DNA of 30,852 nucleotides. Origin: JACQXM01 sp964569425 (GTDB lineage: Bacteria; Planctomycetota; Phycisphaerae; UBA1845). Below, in pieces: positions 1 through 8,050 of this stretch. The notes under the pieces were generated by a model. That model worked only from the letters and a program-made list of their open reading frames with translations. It was not told the origin of the DNA and ran no database searches. Positions within the stretch are counted from its first letter, which is position 1; every line of letters begins with the position of its first letter. The DNA lies in the NCBI GenBank assembly GCA_964569425.1, contig CAZMVD010000040.1, positions 1 to 30,852 on the forward strand, written 5' to 3'. A program made the translations under genes and the position numbers.

Positions 1-1543
1 ACGCGGCGTGGTCGGCCAGGGTGACGATCCAGTCGCAGGTGCAGTCGCCGAAGGTTTCGCACTCGTCGGGAATGAGGTTGTCGTTGCAGTCCACCGCGTA
101 GCCCTTGGCAATATCCACGTGGTCGGGCACCTCGTTGCCGTTGCAGTCCTGTTCGATGCGCAAAAAATAGATATCCTGCTCGCCATTGAAGGTGGCCGCG
201 TAGGCCACGTTGACCGCGCGCGAATCGGACGTCAGGTCATAGTAATCTCCCAGCTTCTTGTTGTCGACCGGCCAGCCCACCCAACTGTCGAACACCGGGC
301 TCACCGCCACGGGCGCGGACCAGGTCTCCCCGCCATCGAGAGAGAAAGAGTAGTGCAGTTCCGACAAGTTCACCGCCCCCGTATTCCGCGTGTCATTCCA
401 CAACGCGTCGATCCGCCCATTCGGCGCCACGTCCATCATCCCGAACCACTGCCAACTGTTGCAAGGATGAACCTGAACAACAGGACTCCACGTCTCCGCA
501 CGACTACTGCTAGCGGCTAAGTGGACGTTCGGGACGGCCAGAACATCTCCCCTCGAAGATGCAAGGACGTAGACACGTCCTCTTGTCGGACCAAACGAAT
601 GATCCGCGGCAATCCAAGATTGAGCTATCAGCCCATTCCAGTTGGGACTTGATGACCCGCCGTATCCACTGGCCCAAAATCCAGCGGATGATGGCGGACC
701 GAAAGACGGGACGGCAGTGCGGTCTTGCGCATTGTCCGACCGAACTACTGACATTCGGGCATCAACAACGTACAATGCTCCGTCGTGGCCAACGGCCAAA
801 GTCCCCCAAAATGGAATCTCGAGTCCGGTAGAGCCGTAAACCTCAAACGACGCACCGAAGTCAATGGAGCGAGCGAGGCGACGAGAACTCCATACCAAAT
901 AGATGTTCCCATGGCCGGGACCGCTCGATCGGTCAATCACCATCCACTCTTTATCAGGGATACCGATCTCCCAAAACGGCGAGACAATACTCCAACTCAT
1001 GCCTCTATCAGAAGTACGGTACAGCCATCCGCCATCGGCATTAATCGTCGCATAGTAGAAGTTGCCATCGGAATCCGGTTCCAGCACCGGATCACTGCCA
1101 TAGACACCCGGGGCAATGCTCCCAGGAAACGTCCAATGCGCTCCACCGTTGTGCGAGTACGCCCATCCTGGTTCTCGGAACCCTGAAGAGACACTGTTAA
1201 ACTGCCGCCACCCAATGACCATCTTGTTGGGATCGGTGGGATCCACGGCCAGCGACGGCTCGTTGGCCGCATCACCAGGGATGTTGCGGCCGTATGCATC
1301 GACGTTGACTTGTACGCTCTCGTATCGCCCGCGTCGCCAAACTGTGGGCTCAAATCGAGCACCGGGGCGAAACGCCCGTTGAGGCGGAACCCAGGGCCCT
1401 GTCGGTGGCGTTTCACGCGCGAAGGCGGTGTCGTTGGGGGTTGGCGATTTCCAAACTGCTTGGTCCTCGTCCGGTGTGGGCGGTGCGGCTACGCAGACGG
1501 CCAACGGCACGAGCGTGAAGAGGCAATCCCATCCGAGGTGCAC
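1..1543 (-). CDS. Secreted sialidase-like Asp-box (BNR) protein with EF-hand C-terminus, partial
   Basis: Reading the minus strand from a GTG at 1543-1541 gives an open frame to the left edge (about 514 codons, no stop), so the C-terminus is missing. A strong Shine-Dalgarno (GAAAGGAG, 1558-1551) precedes the GTG and decides the start. The first ~20 residues (MHLGWDCLFTLVPLAVCVAA) are a signal peptide. Three Asp-box motifs are visible: SHNGGAHW (about residue 130), TSDRGMSW (about 178) and SLDGGETW (about 400), as in sialidase/neuraminidase-type six-bladed propellers. Near the edge, DCNGNEVPDHVD and DCNDNLIPDECE are Ca-binding repeats typical of planctomycete exported proteins, followed by a dockerin-like start (CDWIVTLADHAA). 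Asp boxes also occur in many non-sialidase propellers, and I do not see the arginine triad well enough to claim glycosidase activity. Likely exported; substrate unknown. Confidence 0.8.
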   Translation of the reverse strand, partial: MHLGWDCLFTLVPLAVCVAAPPTPDEDQAVWKSPTPNDTAFARETPPTGPWVPPQRAFRPGARFEPTVWRRGRYESVQVNVDAYGRNIPGDAANEPSLAVDPTDPNKMVIGWRQFNSVSSGFREPGWAYSHNGGAHWTFPGSIAPGVYGSDPVLEPDSDGNFYYATINADGGWLYRTSDRGMSWSIVSPFWEIGIPDKEWMVIDRSSGPGHGNIYLVWSSRRLARSIDFGASFEVYGSTGLEIPFWGTLAVGHDGALYVVDARMSVVRSDNAQDRTAVPSFGPPSSAGFWASGYGGSSSPNWNGLIAQSWIAADHSFGPTRGRVYVLASSRGDVLAVPNVHLAASSSRAETWSPVVQVHPCNSWQWFGMMDVAPNGRIDALWNDTRNTGAVNLSELHYSFSLDGGETWSAPVAVSPVFDSWVGWPVDNKKLGDYYDLTSDSRAVNVAYAATFNGEQDIYFLRIEQDCNGNEVPDHVDIAKGYAVDCNDNLIPDECETFGDCTCDWIVTLADHAA

Positions 1544-1915
1544 GACGAACCTCCTTTCGAAACCTCCTCTCTCTATAAGCAAGTCCCGTACCAGGCCGGT
1601 TTTCTTACAGGAAAAACGAAAAAAATTGGGAAAATCTCAACCGGGGCGATTATCGGACCTAAACATGCGGCCCTGTGGGCGGTCTGGGCTTGTTTGAAAA
1701 CAGGAGGAACGGGAATTGCGGATTGGAAGAAGAGCCACAAGGCACGAAGTAATAACGCCGAAAGCTGAATCTAAGGCAACAGGCAACAGGGGAATGTTGA
1801 AGGGCGAAACGCTGAAGGTCGAAGAGTCGGAGGGGTCCATCGGTTGAAACCGGTGCCACCCGGGGGACGACCGGCTGGAATGCCGGTCCCACACCGGGCA
1901 TTGAAACGCGGACCC
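1544..1915. other. Intergenic region without a gene (372 bp)
   Basis: This stretch lies upstream of the sialidase-like gene and downstream of yidC, both on the minus strand. The part next to the sialidase gene (1560-1640) is AT-richer than its surroundings and presumably holds its promoter, but I cannot point to a convincing -35/-10 pair. The part from about 1720 to 1900 looks like intergenic repeat material: a GCAACAG direct duplication near 1776-1790 and the double palindrome listed separately. No credible coding frame was found. Confidence 0.6.
1841..1888. repeat. Double-palindrome intergenic repeat
   Basis: Two small inverted repeats sit side by side: CGGTTGAAACCG (1841-1852) and GACCGGC-TGGAAT-GCCGGTC (1869-1888, perfect 7-bp stem, 6-base loop), joined by a GC-rich spacer. 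The second stem lies about 30 bp past the yidC stop codon. It could act as a transcript-stabilising or weak terminator hairpin, but no T-run follows on either strand. The form (paired short palindromes between genes) resembles dispersed REP-like elements. Only one copy is present in this window. Confidence 0.5.
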
Positions 1916-4048
1916 CTACCGCTTGGGTTTGCCTTTGGCCTGCCGTTGCGACTGGACCTTCTGGGCTTCCTCGGCCATCTTCTGGAGCTTGTCAAACCAG
2001 CTTGGGCCGCCGGCTTTCTGCGGACGGCCGAGGGCGTCTACCGGGGCGGATTTGCGCGCCGGCTTCATCAGCGTGCCGGCCTCTTCCTGCTCCCGGATGT
2101 GCTTGCGGATGCGCGACTGCTCGATCATCCCGAAGAATGAGCTGGCCATGATGTAGAGATTCAAGCCCGCGGGCATGTTGTAGAAGATGAGGAACATCAT
2201 CACGCTCATGATGGGCCCCATGCGCTGCATCATTTCCTGCTGCTGGCGCTGCTGCTCGGTCATGTTGGGGTGGGGCTTGGGCTTGGGCTGGGTTTTCTGC
2301 TGAAGGTACATCGCCAGCGCCAGCAGGAACGGAAGGATGTTCAGCGACGCGATCTCCCAGCCGAACAGCGGCACGTGGTATGGGCGGGCGAAGACGTAGG
2401 CCGCGTCGGGGGACGTCAGGTCGTGGATCCAGGTAAACAAGAAGCCCTCGTGGCGCATGAGGATGTTATTGCTCAGGCTGATGTACAGCGCCACCCAGAT
2501 GGGCATTTGCAAAATCATGGGCAGGCAGGTCAGCATCTGCCCGGCGGGGTTGATGTTGAGCTTCATCATCTCCTGATTCATGCGCGACTTGTCGTTGGCG
2601 TATTTCTTCTTGATCTCCTCGATCTTGGGGGCCAGTTCCTGCATCTGGTGCTGCATACGCACCATGTTCACCTGCCCCTTTTTGGTGATGGGGTGCAGGA
2701 TGGTGCGCACAATGAGCACCAGAATAATGATGGCTACGCCGAAATCGCGCACCACCAGGTGGAGCTTGTTGAGCAGCCAGATCATCATCTCCACCAGCCA
2801 ACTGAAAGTGCACCAGCCGTAGCCGGCGGAAATCTGGAAATAGTAGTTGCGGTCGCGATAGACCGGCACCTGGCGAAAAGCGTCTACTTCCTTCTCGCCC
2901 AGAAAGACATCCGCGGGATAAGAAGCCGTCGCGCCGGTGGCCAACTCATGGGCACGCGACACAAAGCGCAGCGTCAGGTCCTCGCCGGTGACGGGTGAAC
3001 CGTCGGCGTCGTAGGCCTCGACCTTGGCGAGATCGGCAGGTTGGCCCTGCCCGGCCGCCGCCAGCGGCGCAATGGTGCAGGTGAAAAACGTATTGGCGGT
3101 CGCCGCCCAGGAAAGGCGCGCGCCGTCGTCCACCGCAGGCGCCACATAGAGGTTGAGCGCATGGGCCGCGGCCCCGAGCACCGATTGGTGCGTGTGGCGG
3201 TGCCCTTCGACCCGGCCGGCGTTTCGCAGCCCCATATCGACGATGCGGTCGTCCCAACGCGGGCTGGCCTGCCGCACGCCGATGCCGCCCTGGTAGGTAA
3301 CCACCACGCGATGCGGCTGGCCCGAGAGATTGGTCACTTGCAGATCGGTGCGCAGGTCGTGGCGTCCGCCTTTGCGCGGTTGCTGGGGAAGAAAGTAACT
3401 GCGCGTCAAACGCAATAGAGGCTGTCCGTCGCGGTGGATGTCCAGGCGAAACTCAATGGACTGGCCGACTTCCTTAGCGCCGTCCGGCTGCATTCGCTCG
3501 GCGGGCTGCACCGCGTCCACGTGCCAGCGTCGGTCGCGCAAGGGGACGTCGATCCCGTCGATGTTGACGTTCTCCACCGCCAGCGAGCGAAAGGTGATTC
3601 CGTCGACCGATTGGACCGGGCCGAGCAACAGATATCGTTCCGGGCTGTGCAGCGTTTCGGCGTGGTCCGCGATGGTCGCCGACTCGATCGAGGCGCCCAG
3701 ATTGGACAGCGTCAGCCTCATGCGATACGGACTGGCGGACGCCTTCGCTTCGGCAGGGTCTTCCAACTCCGCGCCCATGGACAACGACTGGACTGTTTCC
3801 GCCTCGAGGACCTCCCACGCGGCGGGTACGCCCGTCTCGGGCGCGGGACGAGCGACGGCGGAGCGATCGGAGGGCGCAGGCGGCACCGAACCATCGGGCG
3901 GCGTGGTGGGGCTTTCACCAGGGGCCGAAGTGGCAGGCGAAGGCGTCGCCGGCGGCGGTGGCGTCGGCAGCAGGCGCGGCCCGACCCACATGACCACCAG
4001 GAAGATGAGCGAGGCGATCCAGAGGTTTCGCAGTGTGTCCCGGTTCAT
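1916..4048 (-). CDS. yidC: Membrane protein insertase YidC
   Basis: 710 residues. YidC/Oxa1 inserts and folds inner-membrane proteins, with or without SecYEG. Residues ~9-26 form the N-terminal membrane anchor; residues ~28-75 are a Pro/Ala/Ser-rich linker; then comes the large periplasmic beta-rich domain (to about residue 420). The conserved insertase domain follows, with YGWCTFSWLVEMMIWLLNKLH entering the first core helix, the cytoplasmic hairpin rich in Lys/Met (QHQMQELAPKIEEIKKKY), LPMILQMPIWVALY, and further membrane segments ending near MPAGLNLYIMASSFFGMIEQ. The tail is basic (KGKPKR), as expected for ribosome contact. The long N-terminal periplasmic domain is the Gram-negative form of the family. 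AGGGAAG lies just upstream of the ATG. It is the last gene of a same-strand envelope block, 114 bp after the phosphoesterase gene, and lacks the usual rpmH/rnpA/trmE neighbours. Confidence 0.96.
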   Translation of the reverse strand: MNRDTLRNLWIASLIFLVVMWVGPRLLPTPPPPATPSPATSAPGESPTTPPDGSVPPAPSDRSAVARPAPETGVPAAWEVLEAETVQSLSMGAELEDPAEAKASASPYRMRLTLSNLGASIESATIADHAETLHSPERYLLLGPVQSVDGITFRSLAVENVNIDGIDVPLRDRRWHVDAVQPAERMQPDGAKEVGQSIEFRLDIHRDGQPLLRLTRSYFLPQQPRKGGRHDLRTDLQVTNLSGQPHRVVVTYQGGIGVRQASPRWDDRIVDMGLRNAGRVEGHRHTHQSVLGAAAHALNLYVAPAVDDGARLSWAATANTFFTCTIAPLAAAGQGQPADLAKVEAYDADGSPVTGEDLTLRFVSRAHELATGATASYPADVFLGEKEVDAFRQVPVYRDRNYYFQISAGYGWCTFSWLVEMMIWLLNKLHLVVRDFGVAIIILVLIVRTILHPITKKGQVNMVRMQHQMQELAPKIEEIKKKYANDKSRMNQEMMKLNINPAGQMLTCLPMILQMPIWVALYISLSNNILMRHEGFLFTWIHDLTSPDAAYVFARPYHVPLFGWEIASLNILPFLLALAMYLQQKTQPKPKPHPNMTEQQRQQQEMMQRMGPIMSVMMFLIFYNMPAGLNLYIMASSFFGMIEQSRIRKHIREQEEAGTLMKPARKSAPVDALGRPQKAGGPSWFDKLQKMAEEAQKVQSQRQAKGKPKR

Positions 4049-4162
4049 CGGCTTCCCTGCCCCGCGTGCCGCGCGGCGCGAGCAAAATTCTCAGCGATCT
4101 TAGGCCGAACGACCCGGTCGTCCGGCCACGGGCCATCCAGCGGTCTTTCCGCTTCGTTTGCG

Positions 4163-5008
4163 TCAGCGACCCTCGTACAAACGGGTTCCCAGAAAATCAT
4201 CCAGTTCGGGCGTGTCGAAGATCTTGCGCGCGGCCGCTTCGATGTCATATTCAAGCCGTACGAACTCGATGGTGGTGCAATATTCACCGATGCCCACGTC
4301 GGGCGGCGTATAGTTCTCCGGCGCCTCGCCATTCTCGTAGACCACAATGTAACACAGGCGCGGGTCGCGGTCGCGCGGCTGGCCCACGCTGCCCACGTTG
4401 ATGATGGCCTTTTCATCCGAGGTAATCGTGTAGATGTTGGTTTCCGGCAGTTCATCCGGCGGGTCAAAACAGGGATCATCGAGAAACACACCGGGAACAT
4501 GCGTGTGGCCCACCAGGCAGGCGCGATGGTGCGGCTGCAACCGTTTGAAGTTGTCGAGAATCTTGGCCGGGTTGGTGTAAACGTCCTCCGGGAACAAGTA
4601 CTCATTCACGGGGCGCCGGGGCGAGGCGTGCACCAGCAGCAGCCCTTTGGCCTCGTGGCTCATGGGCAAACGGCCGAGCACTTCCCAACGGCGGTCGCGC
4701 CGGGCCTTGTTCGGTTCGTCTTCGAGCACTTGGCGCGTCCAATAGGCGGCGCGCTCAGCGCCGACGTTGAAGTTGGTCGGCTCGTAGAACACGGCATGGT
4801 CGTGGTTGCCGCACAGCGTCACTTCGGCGCGGTCGATGACCGCATCGAGGCACTCGCGCGGGCTGGCGCCGTAGCCCACTACGTCGCCCAGGCAATACAC
4901 GAGCTTGATGCCGCGGCGATCGATGTCGCGCAGCGCCTCGGCAAGCGCCTCCCAGTTACCGTGAATGTCGGAGATGACCGCAAACACGCTGCCTGCCTTT
5001 GACCACAT
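4163..5008 (-). CDS. Calcineurin-like metallophosphoesterase
   Basis: 281 residues from the ATG at 5008 (a GTG at 5062 would add 18 residues but these look non-homologous). The di-metal phosphoesterase motifs are all present: SDIHG (D14, H16), GDVVGYG (D42), GNHDHA (N68-H69-D70) and GHTHVPG further on. The order and the GDxVGYG form match the YfcE/MJ0936-like group of small cytoplasmic phosphodiesterases and related phosphatases; no signal peptide or membrane segment is seen. Substrate cannot be deduced. It lies 127 bp after mlaD and 114 bp before yidC on the same strand, so it may be read from the mla promoter or its own. General class is certain, specific activity is open. Confidence 0.88.
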   Translation of the reverse strand: MWSKAGSVFAVISDIHGNWEALAEALRDIDRRGIKLVYCLGDVVGYGASPRECLDAVIDRAEVTLCGNHDHAVFYEPTNFNVGAERAAYWTRQVLEDEPNKARRDRRWEVLGRLPMSHEAKGLLLVHASPRRPVNEYLFPEDVYTNPAKILDNFKRLQPHHRACLVGHTHVPGVFLDDPCFDPPDELPETNIYTITSDEKAIINVGSVGQPRDRDPRLCYIVVYENGEAPENYTPPDVGIGEYCTTIEFVRLEYDIEAAARKIFDTPELDDFLGTRLYEGR

Positions 5009-5135
5009 CGCCCCCGGAGCCCACGACGAATCACCACGCCACGGGGCGCGCACCGACCACACCCGCCCTGCCGGGATGCGCCCAGCCCGGCGACTCTACG
5101 GGTTGGATCACCAAGCGTCAATGCACACGCGGGCG

Positions 5136-6260
5136 TCAGTCCCGGGATGCCGGAACCGACGCTGCGGGAATCGGAAAGTCCTTGCGCAGCATTCCCGACG
5201 GGGCCTGGCCGACCGTGATGTAGCCGTCCCGCTCGATTTTTCCCAGAATGCGTTGCAGGGTGCCCAGCGCCTCGGCCAGGCGATCGAGGGACAGCACCGC
5301 CGACTCGTACAACCGCGGATCCTGGAGGAACATGCCCGCGGTGCCCTTGCCGTCGCGCGTAGACTGAAGGATGACCGCCATGCTGGTTGCGGCGTCGTCC
5401 AGGTGTTCCAGAACCCCGGTCAGTTGTGCGAAGGAGCGATCGAGGTTCGCTTCCGTGCGATCGACGCCCCTATTGAGGTTTTCGGCCAGCTTGCGGCTTT
5501 CCTCATTCCACACTTCTATGGTGCTGCGCAGTTGCTGTGCCGCGCCCTTTAGGTCGCGCACCGCCGACTTGACGTCGTCCTGCACGGCGGCGTCACCCAG
5601 AACCGTGTTGAGATTGGCCACCAGCACGTCGATTCGTTCGACGGCCGTCGAAAGATTGGCCGTCAGCCCGCGCTCGTGCGCGCCGGGGGCGGATACGGCA
5701 TCCACGCTCCGCTGCTCGAGGAGAAGGGCGAGGTTTTCTCCGACGGGGGTCCACTTTTCGGTCAGCTCGCCGATGTGGATGACGGCCCGTTCGAGCGCGT
5801 CGAGGAATTCCTTGCTGACGACTTCCCCGACAATGCTGCGCATTTCTCCCTGGATCTGCGCGCCGTCGCGCGGGAGCAATTCCACACCGCGGCCCGGTTC
5901 GACCAGGATTTCGATGCGCCCGGCGCCAAAGCCGAACATGGCGCCGTAGACCTTGGCAAAGGCGCCGCGCGGTACCGAATAGCGATTGTTGATCCGCGCC
6001 ACAACCACCACCCCCTGGTCGGGACGTTCGGGGTTTTCAAACTCCAGGGCTTTCACCCGACCGATCTCCACGCCGTTGAGGTAGACCGGACTGCCGTCGC
6101 CGACCCCCCGCAGTTCGCGGACGTCCGTAATCCGCAACGTCCACTCGTTTCCGCCCAGCCAGGTGGGCGTTTCTCCAAACCAGACCATCAACAGACCCAG
6201 CGCCCCCAGCCCGGTGACCACGAACAAGCCGACCCACACGTTCCGCATCGATTCGGTCAT
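5136..6260 (-). CDS. mlaD: MlaD-type MCE-domain protein (phospholipid transport)
   Basis: 374 residues. One N-terminal membrane helix (about 8-27) anchors the protein, then an MCE domain (about 39-117) with the family pattern LRITDVRELRGVGDGSPVYLNGVEIGRV. MCE proteins form hexameric rings that hold a lipid passage between the inner membrane ABC transporter and the outer membrane. The rest (about 130-350) is long, helical and rich in heptad-like patterns (ERIDVLVANLNTVLGD, LNRGVDRTEANLDRSFAQL), longer than E. coli MlaD (~180 residues) and more like chloroplast TGD2 or Mce proteins with helical tube extensions. The ATG overlaps the mlaF stop by 4 bases (ATGA), so the two are translationally coupled. 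Name given by family and context; transport direction and substrate are inferred. Confidence 0.9.
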   Translation of the reverse strand: MTESMRNVWVGLFVVTGLGALGLLMVWFGETPTWLGGNEWTLRITDVRELRGVGDGSPVYLNGVEIGRVKALEFENPERPDQGVVVVARINNRYSVPRGAFAKVYGAMFGFGAGRIEILVEPGRGVELLPRDGAQIQGEMRSIVGEVVSKEFLDALERAVIHIGELTEKWTPVGENLALLLEQRSVDAVSAPGAHERGLTANLSTAVERIDVLVANLNTVLGDAAVQDDVKSAVRDLKGAAQQLRSTIEVWNEESRKLAENLNRGVDRTEANLDRSFAQLTGVLEHLDDAATSMAVILQSTRDGKGTAGMFLQDPRLYESAVLSLDRLAEALGTLQRILGKIERDGYITVGQAPSGMLRKDFPIPAASVPASRD

Positions 6261-7060
6261 GCCTCACCCTTCTCCTGCAAAGCCAGGCGCAGTTCGGCGG
6301 AGCAGCGCCCCTCCACGAACCCGCGCACCAGCGGATCCTCCGCGCGCATGATGGACTGCGGCGTCCCATCGAAGATGAACTGCCCCCGGTGGAGCATGAG
6401 TATGCGGTCCGCCACCTTCATCGCGCTGGACATGTCATGCGTGACCACCACGCTGGTCACCCTCAGCTCCCGCTGGAGTTTCAGAATCAACTCATTGATG
6501 ACGTCCGAGCGTGGTGGGTCCAGCCCGGTGGTCGGCTCATCGTAGAGAATCAATTCCGGGTTGAGCGCTATGGCCCGCGCCAGCGCCACGCGCTTCTTCT
6601 GGCCGCCGGACAGCTCCGCCGGCCATTTGGATTGCAGCCCGTCGAGCCCCACCATCCGCAGCCGCTGGCCGACGCGCTCGTCGATCTCCTTGCGCGACAG
6701 CCGAGAGTGCTCGCGCAGCGGGAAGGCCACGTTATCACCCACGGTCATCGAGTCAAACAGCGCGTTCAACTGAAAGAGAAAGCCGAACCGGGGGCGGAGG
6801 GCGGCCAATTCGTGCTCGACAAGGTTGTCGATCCGGCGCTCATGGAAGTAGACCTGGCCGCGGTCCGGCCGCAGCAGCCGTACGATGTGCTTGAGCAGCA
6901 CACTCTTTCCCGAGCCCGACTCGCCGATGATCACCGTCGTCTCGCCGGGGCGCAGTGACAGGCTCACACCTTCCAGGACCACCAGCTCGCCGAACCGCTT
7001 GTGAACGTCGACCAAACGAATCACTGCACCGTCGGTCGTGGAAGTCGTGGGCGCCGCCAT
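6257..7060 (-). CDS. mlaF: MlaF-type ABC transporter ATP-binding protein
   Basis: 267 residues, complete ABC ATPase: Walker A GESGSGKS (46-53), Q-loop Gln at about 97 (FLFQLNALFDSMTVGDN), signature LSGGQKKR (150-157), Walker B LILYDEP (170-176), and switch His208 (VVVTHDMSSA). The LFDSMTV segment and the GGQKKRVALARAIA stretch are typical of the MlaF/Ttg2A group. It supplies energy to the MlaE permease for lipid movement between membranes. AGGAAGG lies about 10 bases before the ATG. It starts 16 bases after mlaE ends and overlaps mlaD by 4 bases, so mlaE-F-D is one operon. No mlaC or mlaB homologue is in the window. Confidence 0.93.
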   Translation of the reverse strand: MAAPTTSTTDGAVIRLVDVHKRFGELVVLEGVSLSLRPGETTVIIGESGSGKSVLLKHIVRLLRPDRGQVYFHERRIDNLVEHELAALRPRFGFLFQLNALFDSMTVGDNVAFPLREHSRLSRKEIDERVGQRLRMVGLDGLQSKWPAELSGGQKKRVALARAIALNPELILYDEPTTGLDPPRSDVINELILKLQRELRVTSVVVTHDMSSAMKVADRILMLHRGQFIFDGTPQSIMRAEDPLVRGFVEGRCSAELRLALQEKGEA

Positions 7061-7076
7061 CGCCGTGCGTCCTTCC

Positions 7077-7889
7077 TCAATTTACCAGCGACTTGAACCC
7101 GTAGAGGCCGCGGTAGAGGCCGGACAGGAACGAGCCGATGAAAAAGTCGGTCACCAGGATGAGGATGAAACTAATGACGAACGACTCCGTGCACGCCCGC
7201 CCGACACCCTCGGCGCCGGTCCGGCAATGGAAACCCTTATAACAGGCAATCACCGCGATAATCGCGCCGAAAATCGTGCTCTTCAGCACCCCGACGCCCA
7301 GATCCCATTTCTCGATGGCTTCGCGGATATAGTACCAGTAAGGACCGGACGGGATGCCCTTCAACTGCACGGCCACGAACCACCCGGCCAACGAGCCGGC
7401 GACGTCACAGAAGAAGGTGAGCAACGGGGCCAGCAGCAGGCACGCGAGAAAACGCGGAACCACCAGGTAGCGGACGGGGTCGGTGCCCATCACCGTCAGT
7501 GCGCTGATCTGCTCGGTAACGCGCATGGTGCCCAATTCGGCCGTCAACGCCCCACCGATGCGCCCCGCGAGCATGACCCCGGCCAGCACCGGTCCGAGTT
7601 CCTGCACCAGGCTCAAGGTCACCAGCACGCCCATGCGCTGTTCGAAGCCGGCGGCCTTGAGCTGGTCGAAACTCTGCACCGCCAGTACGAGTCCGACAAA
7701 CGTTCCGGTGATCAGGATGACCGGTAACGTGCGGTTGCCCACTTCAAAGAACAGCGGCATCGACCGGGCCCAGGTGCGCGGCTGAAAAACGGCGGGCACC
7801 AGCCAGCGGAACATCTGCCAGACAAAGGCAGCCAGATCGCCGATCGCCGTCAGCGACGAAAACGTCCACGAGCCGATCGCCGTGAGCAC
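7077..7889 (-). CDS. mlaE: MlaE-type ABC transporter permease
   Basis: 270 residues from the GTG at 7889. Family features: FFEVGNRTLPVILITGTFVGLVLAVQ, the coupling segment around QELGPVLAGVMLAGRIGGALTAELGTMRVTEQISAL, and LVVPRFLACLLLAPLLTFF; about five to six membrane segments. This is the permease of the Mla phospholipid transport complex in the inner membrane. The frame stays open upstream to a TTG at 8000, but that stretch contains a promoter-like TTGACA/TACATA pair, so translation should begin downstream of it; the GTG at 7889 gives the usual family length (~260). No strong Shine-Dalgarno precedes it. First gene of mlaEFD. Confidence 0.92.
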   Translation of the reverse strand: MLTAIGSWTFSSLTAIGDLAAFVWQMFRWLVPAVFQPRTWARSMPLFFEVGNRTLPVILITGTFVGLVLAVQSFDQLKAAGFEQRMGVLVTLSLVQELGPVLAGVMLAGRIGGALTAELGTMRVTEQISALTVMGTDPVRYLVVPRFLACLLLAPLLTFFCDVAGSLAGWFVAVQLKGIPSGPYWYYIREAIEKWDLGVGVLKSTIFGAIIAVIACYKGFHCRTGAEGVGRACTESFVISFILILVTDFFIGSFLSGLYRGLYGFKSLVN

Positions 7890-7971
7890 GATGGGAATCC
7901 GGGAAGAGGAATTCGTCCCTGCTGCGCGGCCCCGCGCCGGCGCGTCCTCGCTTATGCAAGCCCTCAGCGGG

Positions 7972-8000
7972 TATGTAACGGGCGACACGCACAGTGTCAA
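7972..8000 (-). promoter_or_regulatory. Predicted promoter of mlaEFD
   Basis: On the minus strand TTGACA (8000-7995) is a perfect -35 match, followed after 17 bases by TACATA (7977-7972) as a -10. It lies about 80 bases upstream of the chosen mlaE start and back to back with the glycosyltransferase promoter, whose -35 begins 16 bases away. The -10 is only a moderate match. Confidence 0.5.
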
Positions 8001-8015
8001 ACCGGTCGCGCCACG

Positions 8016-8043
8016 TTGCCGCGCCGATGGCGTACCTTATGAT
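8016..8043 (+). promoter_or_regulatory. Predicted promoter of the glycosyltransferase gene
   Basis: TTGCCG (8016-8021) and TATGAT (8038-8043) are separated by 16 bases. Transcription should begin about 7 bases after the -10, at 8050-8051, which is the A of the ATG at 8051. This would give a leaderless message, consistent with no Shine-Dalgarno being visible before that ATG. Confidence 0.45.
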
Positions 8044-8050
8044 CTGCACC

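Noticed and set aside
3434..5002. 522-codon plus-strand open frame across yidC and the phosphoesterase gene
   Set aside because: Antisense to two genes with clear family motifs; no domain or Shine-Dalgarno.
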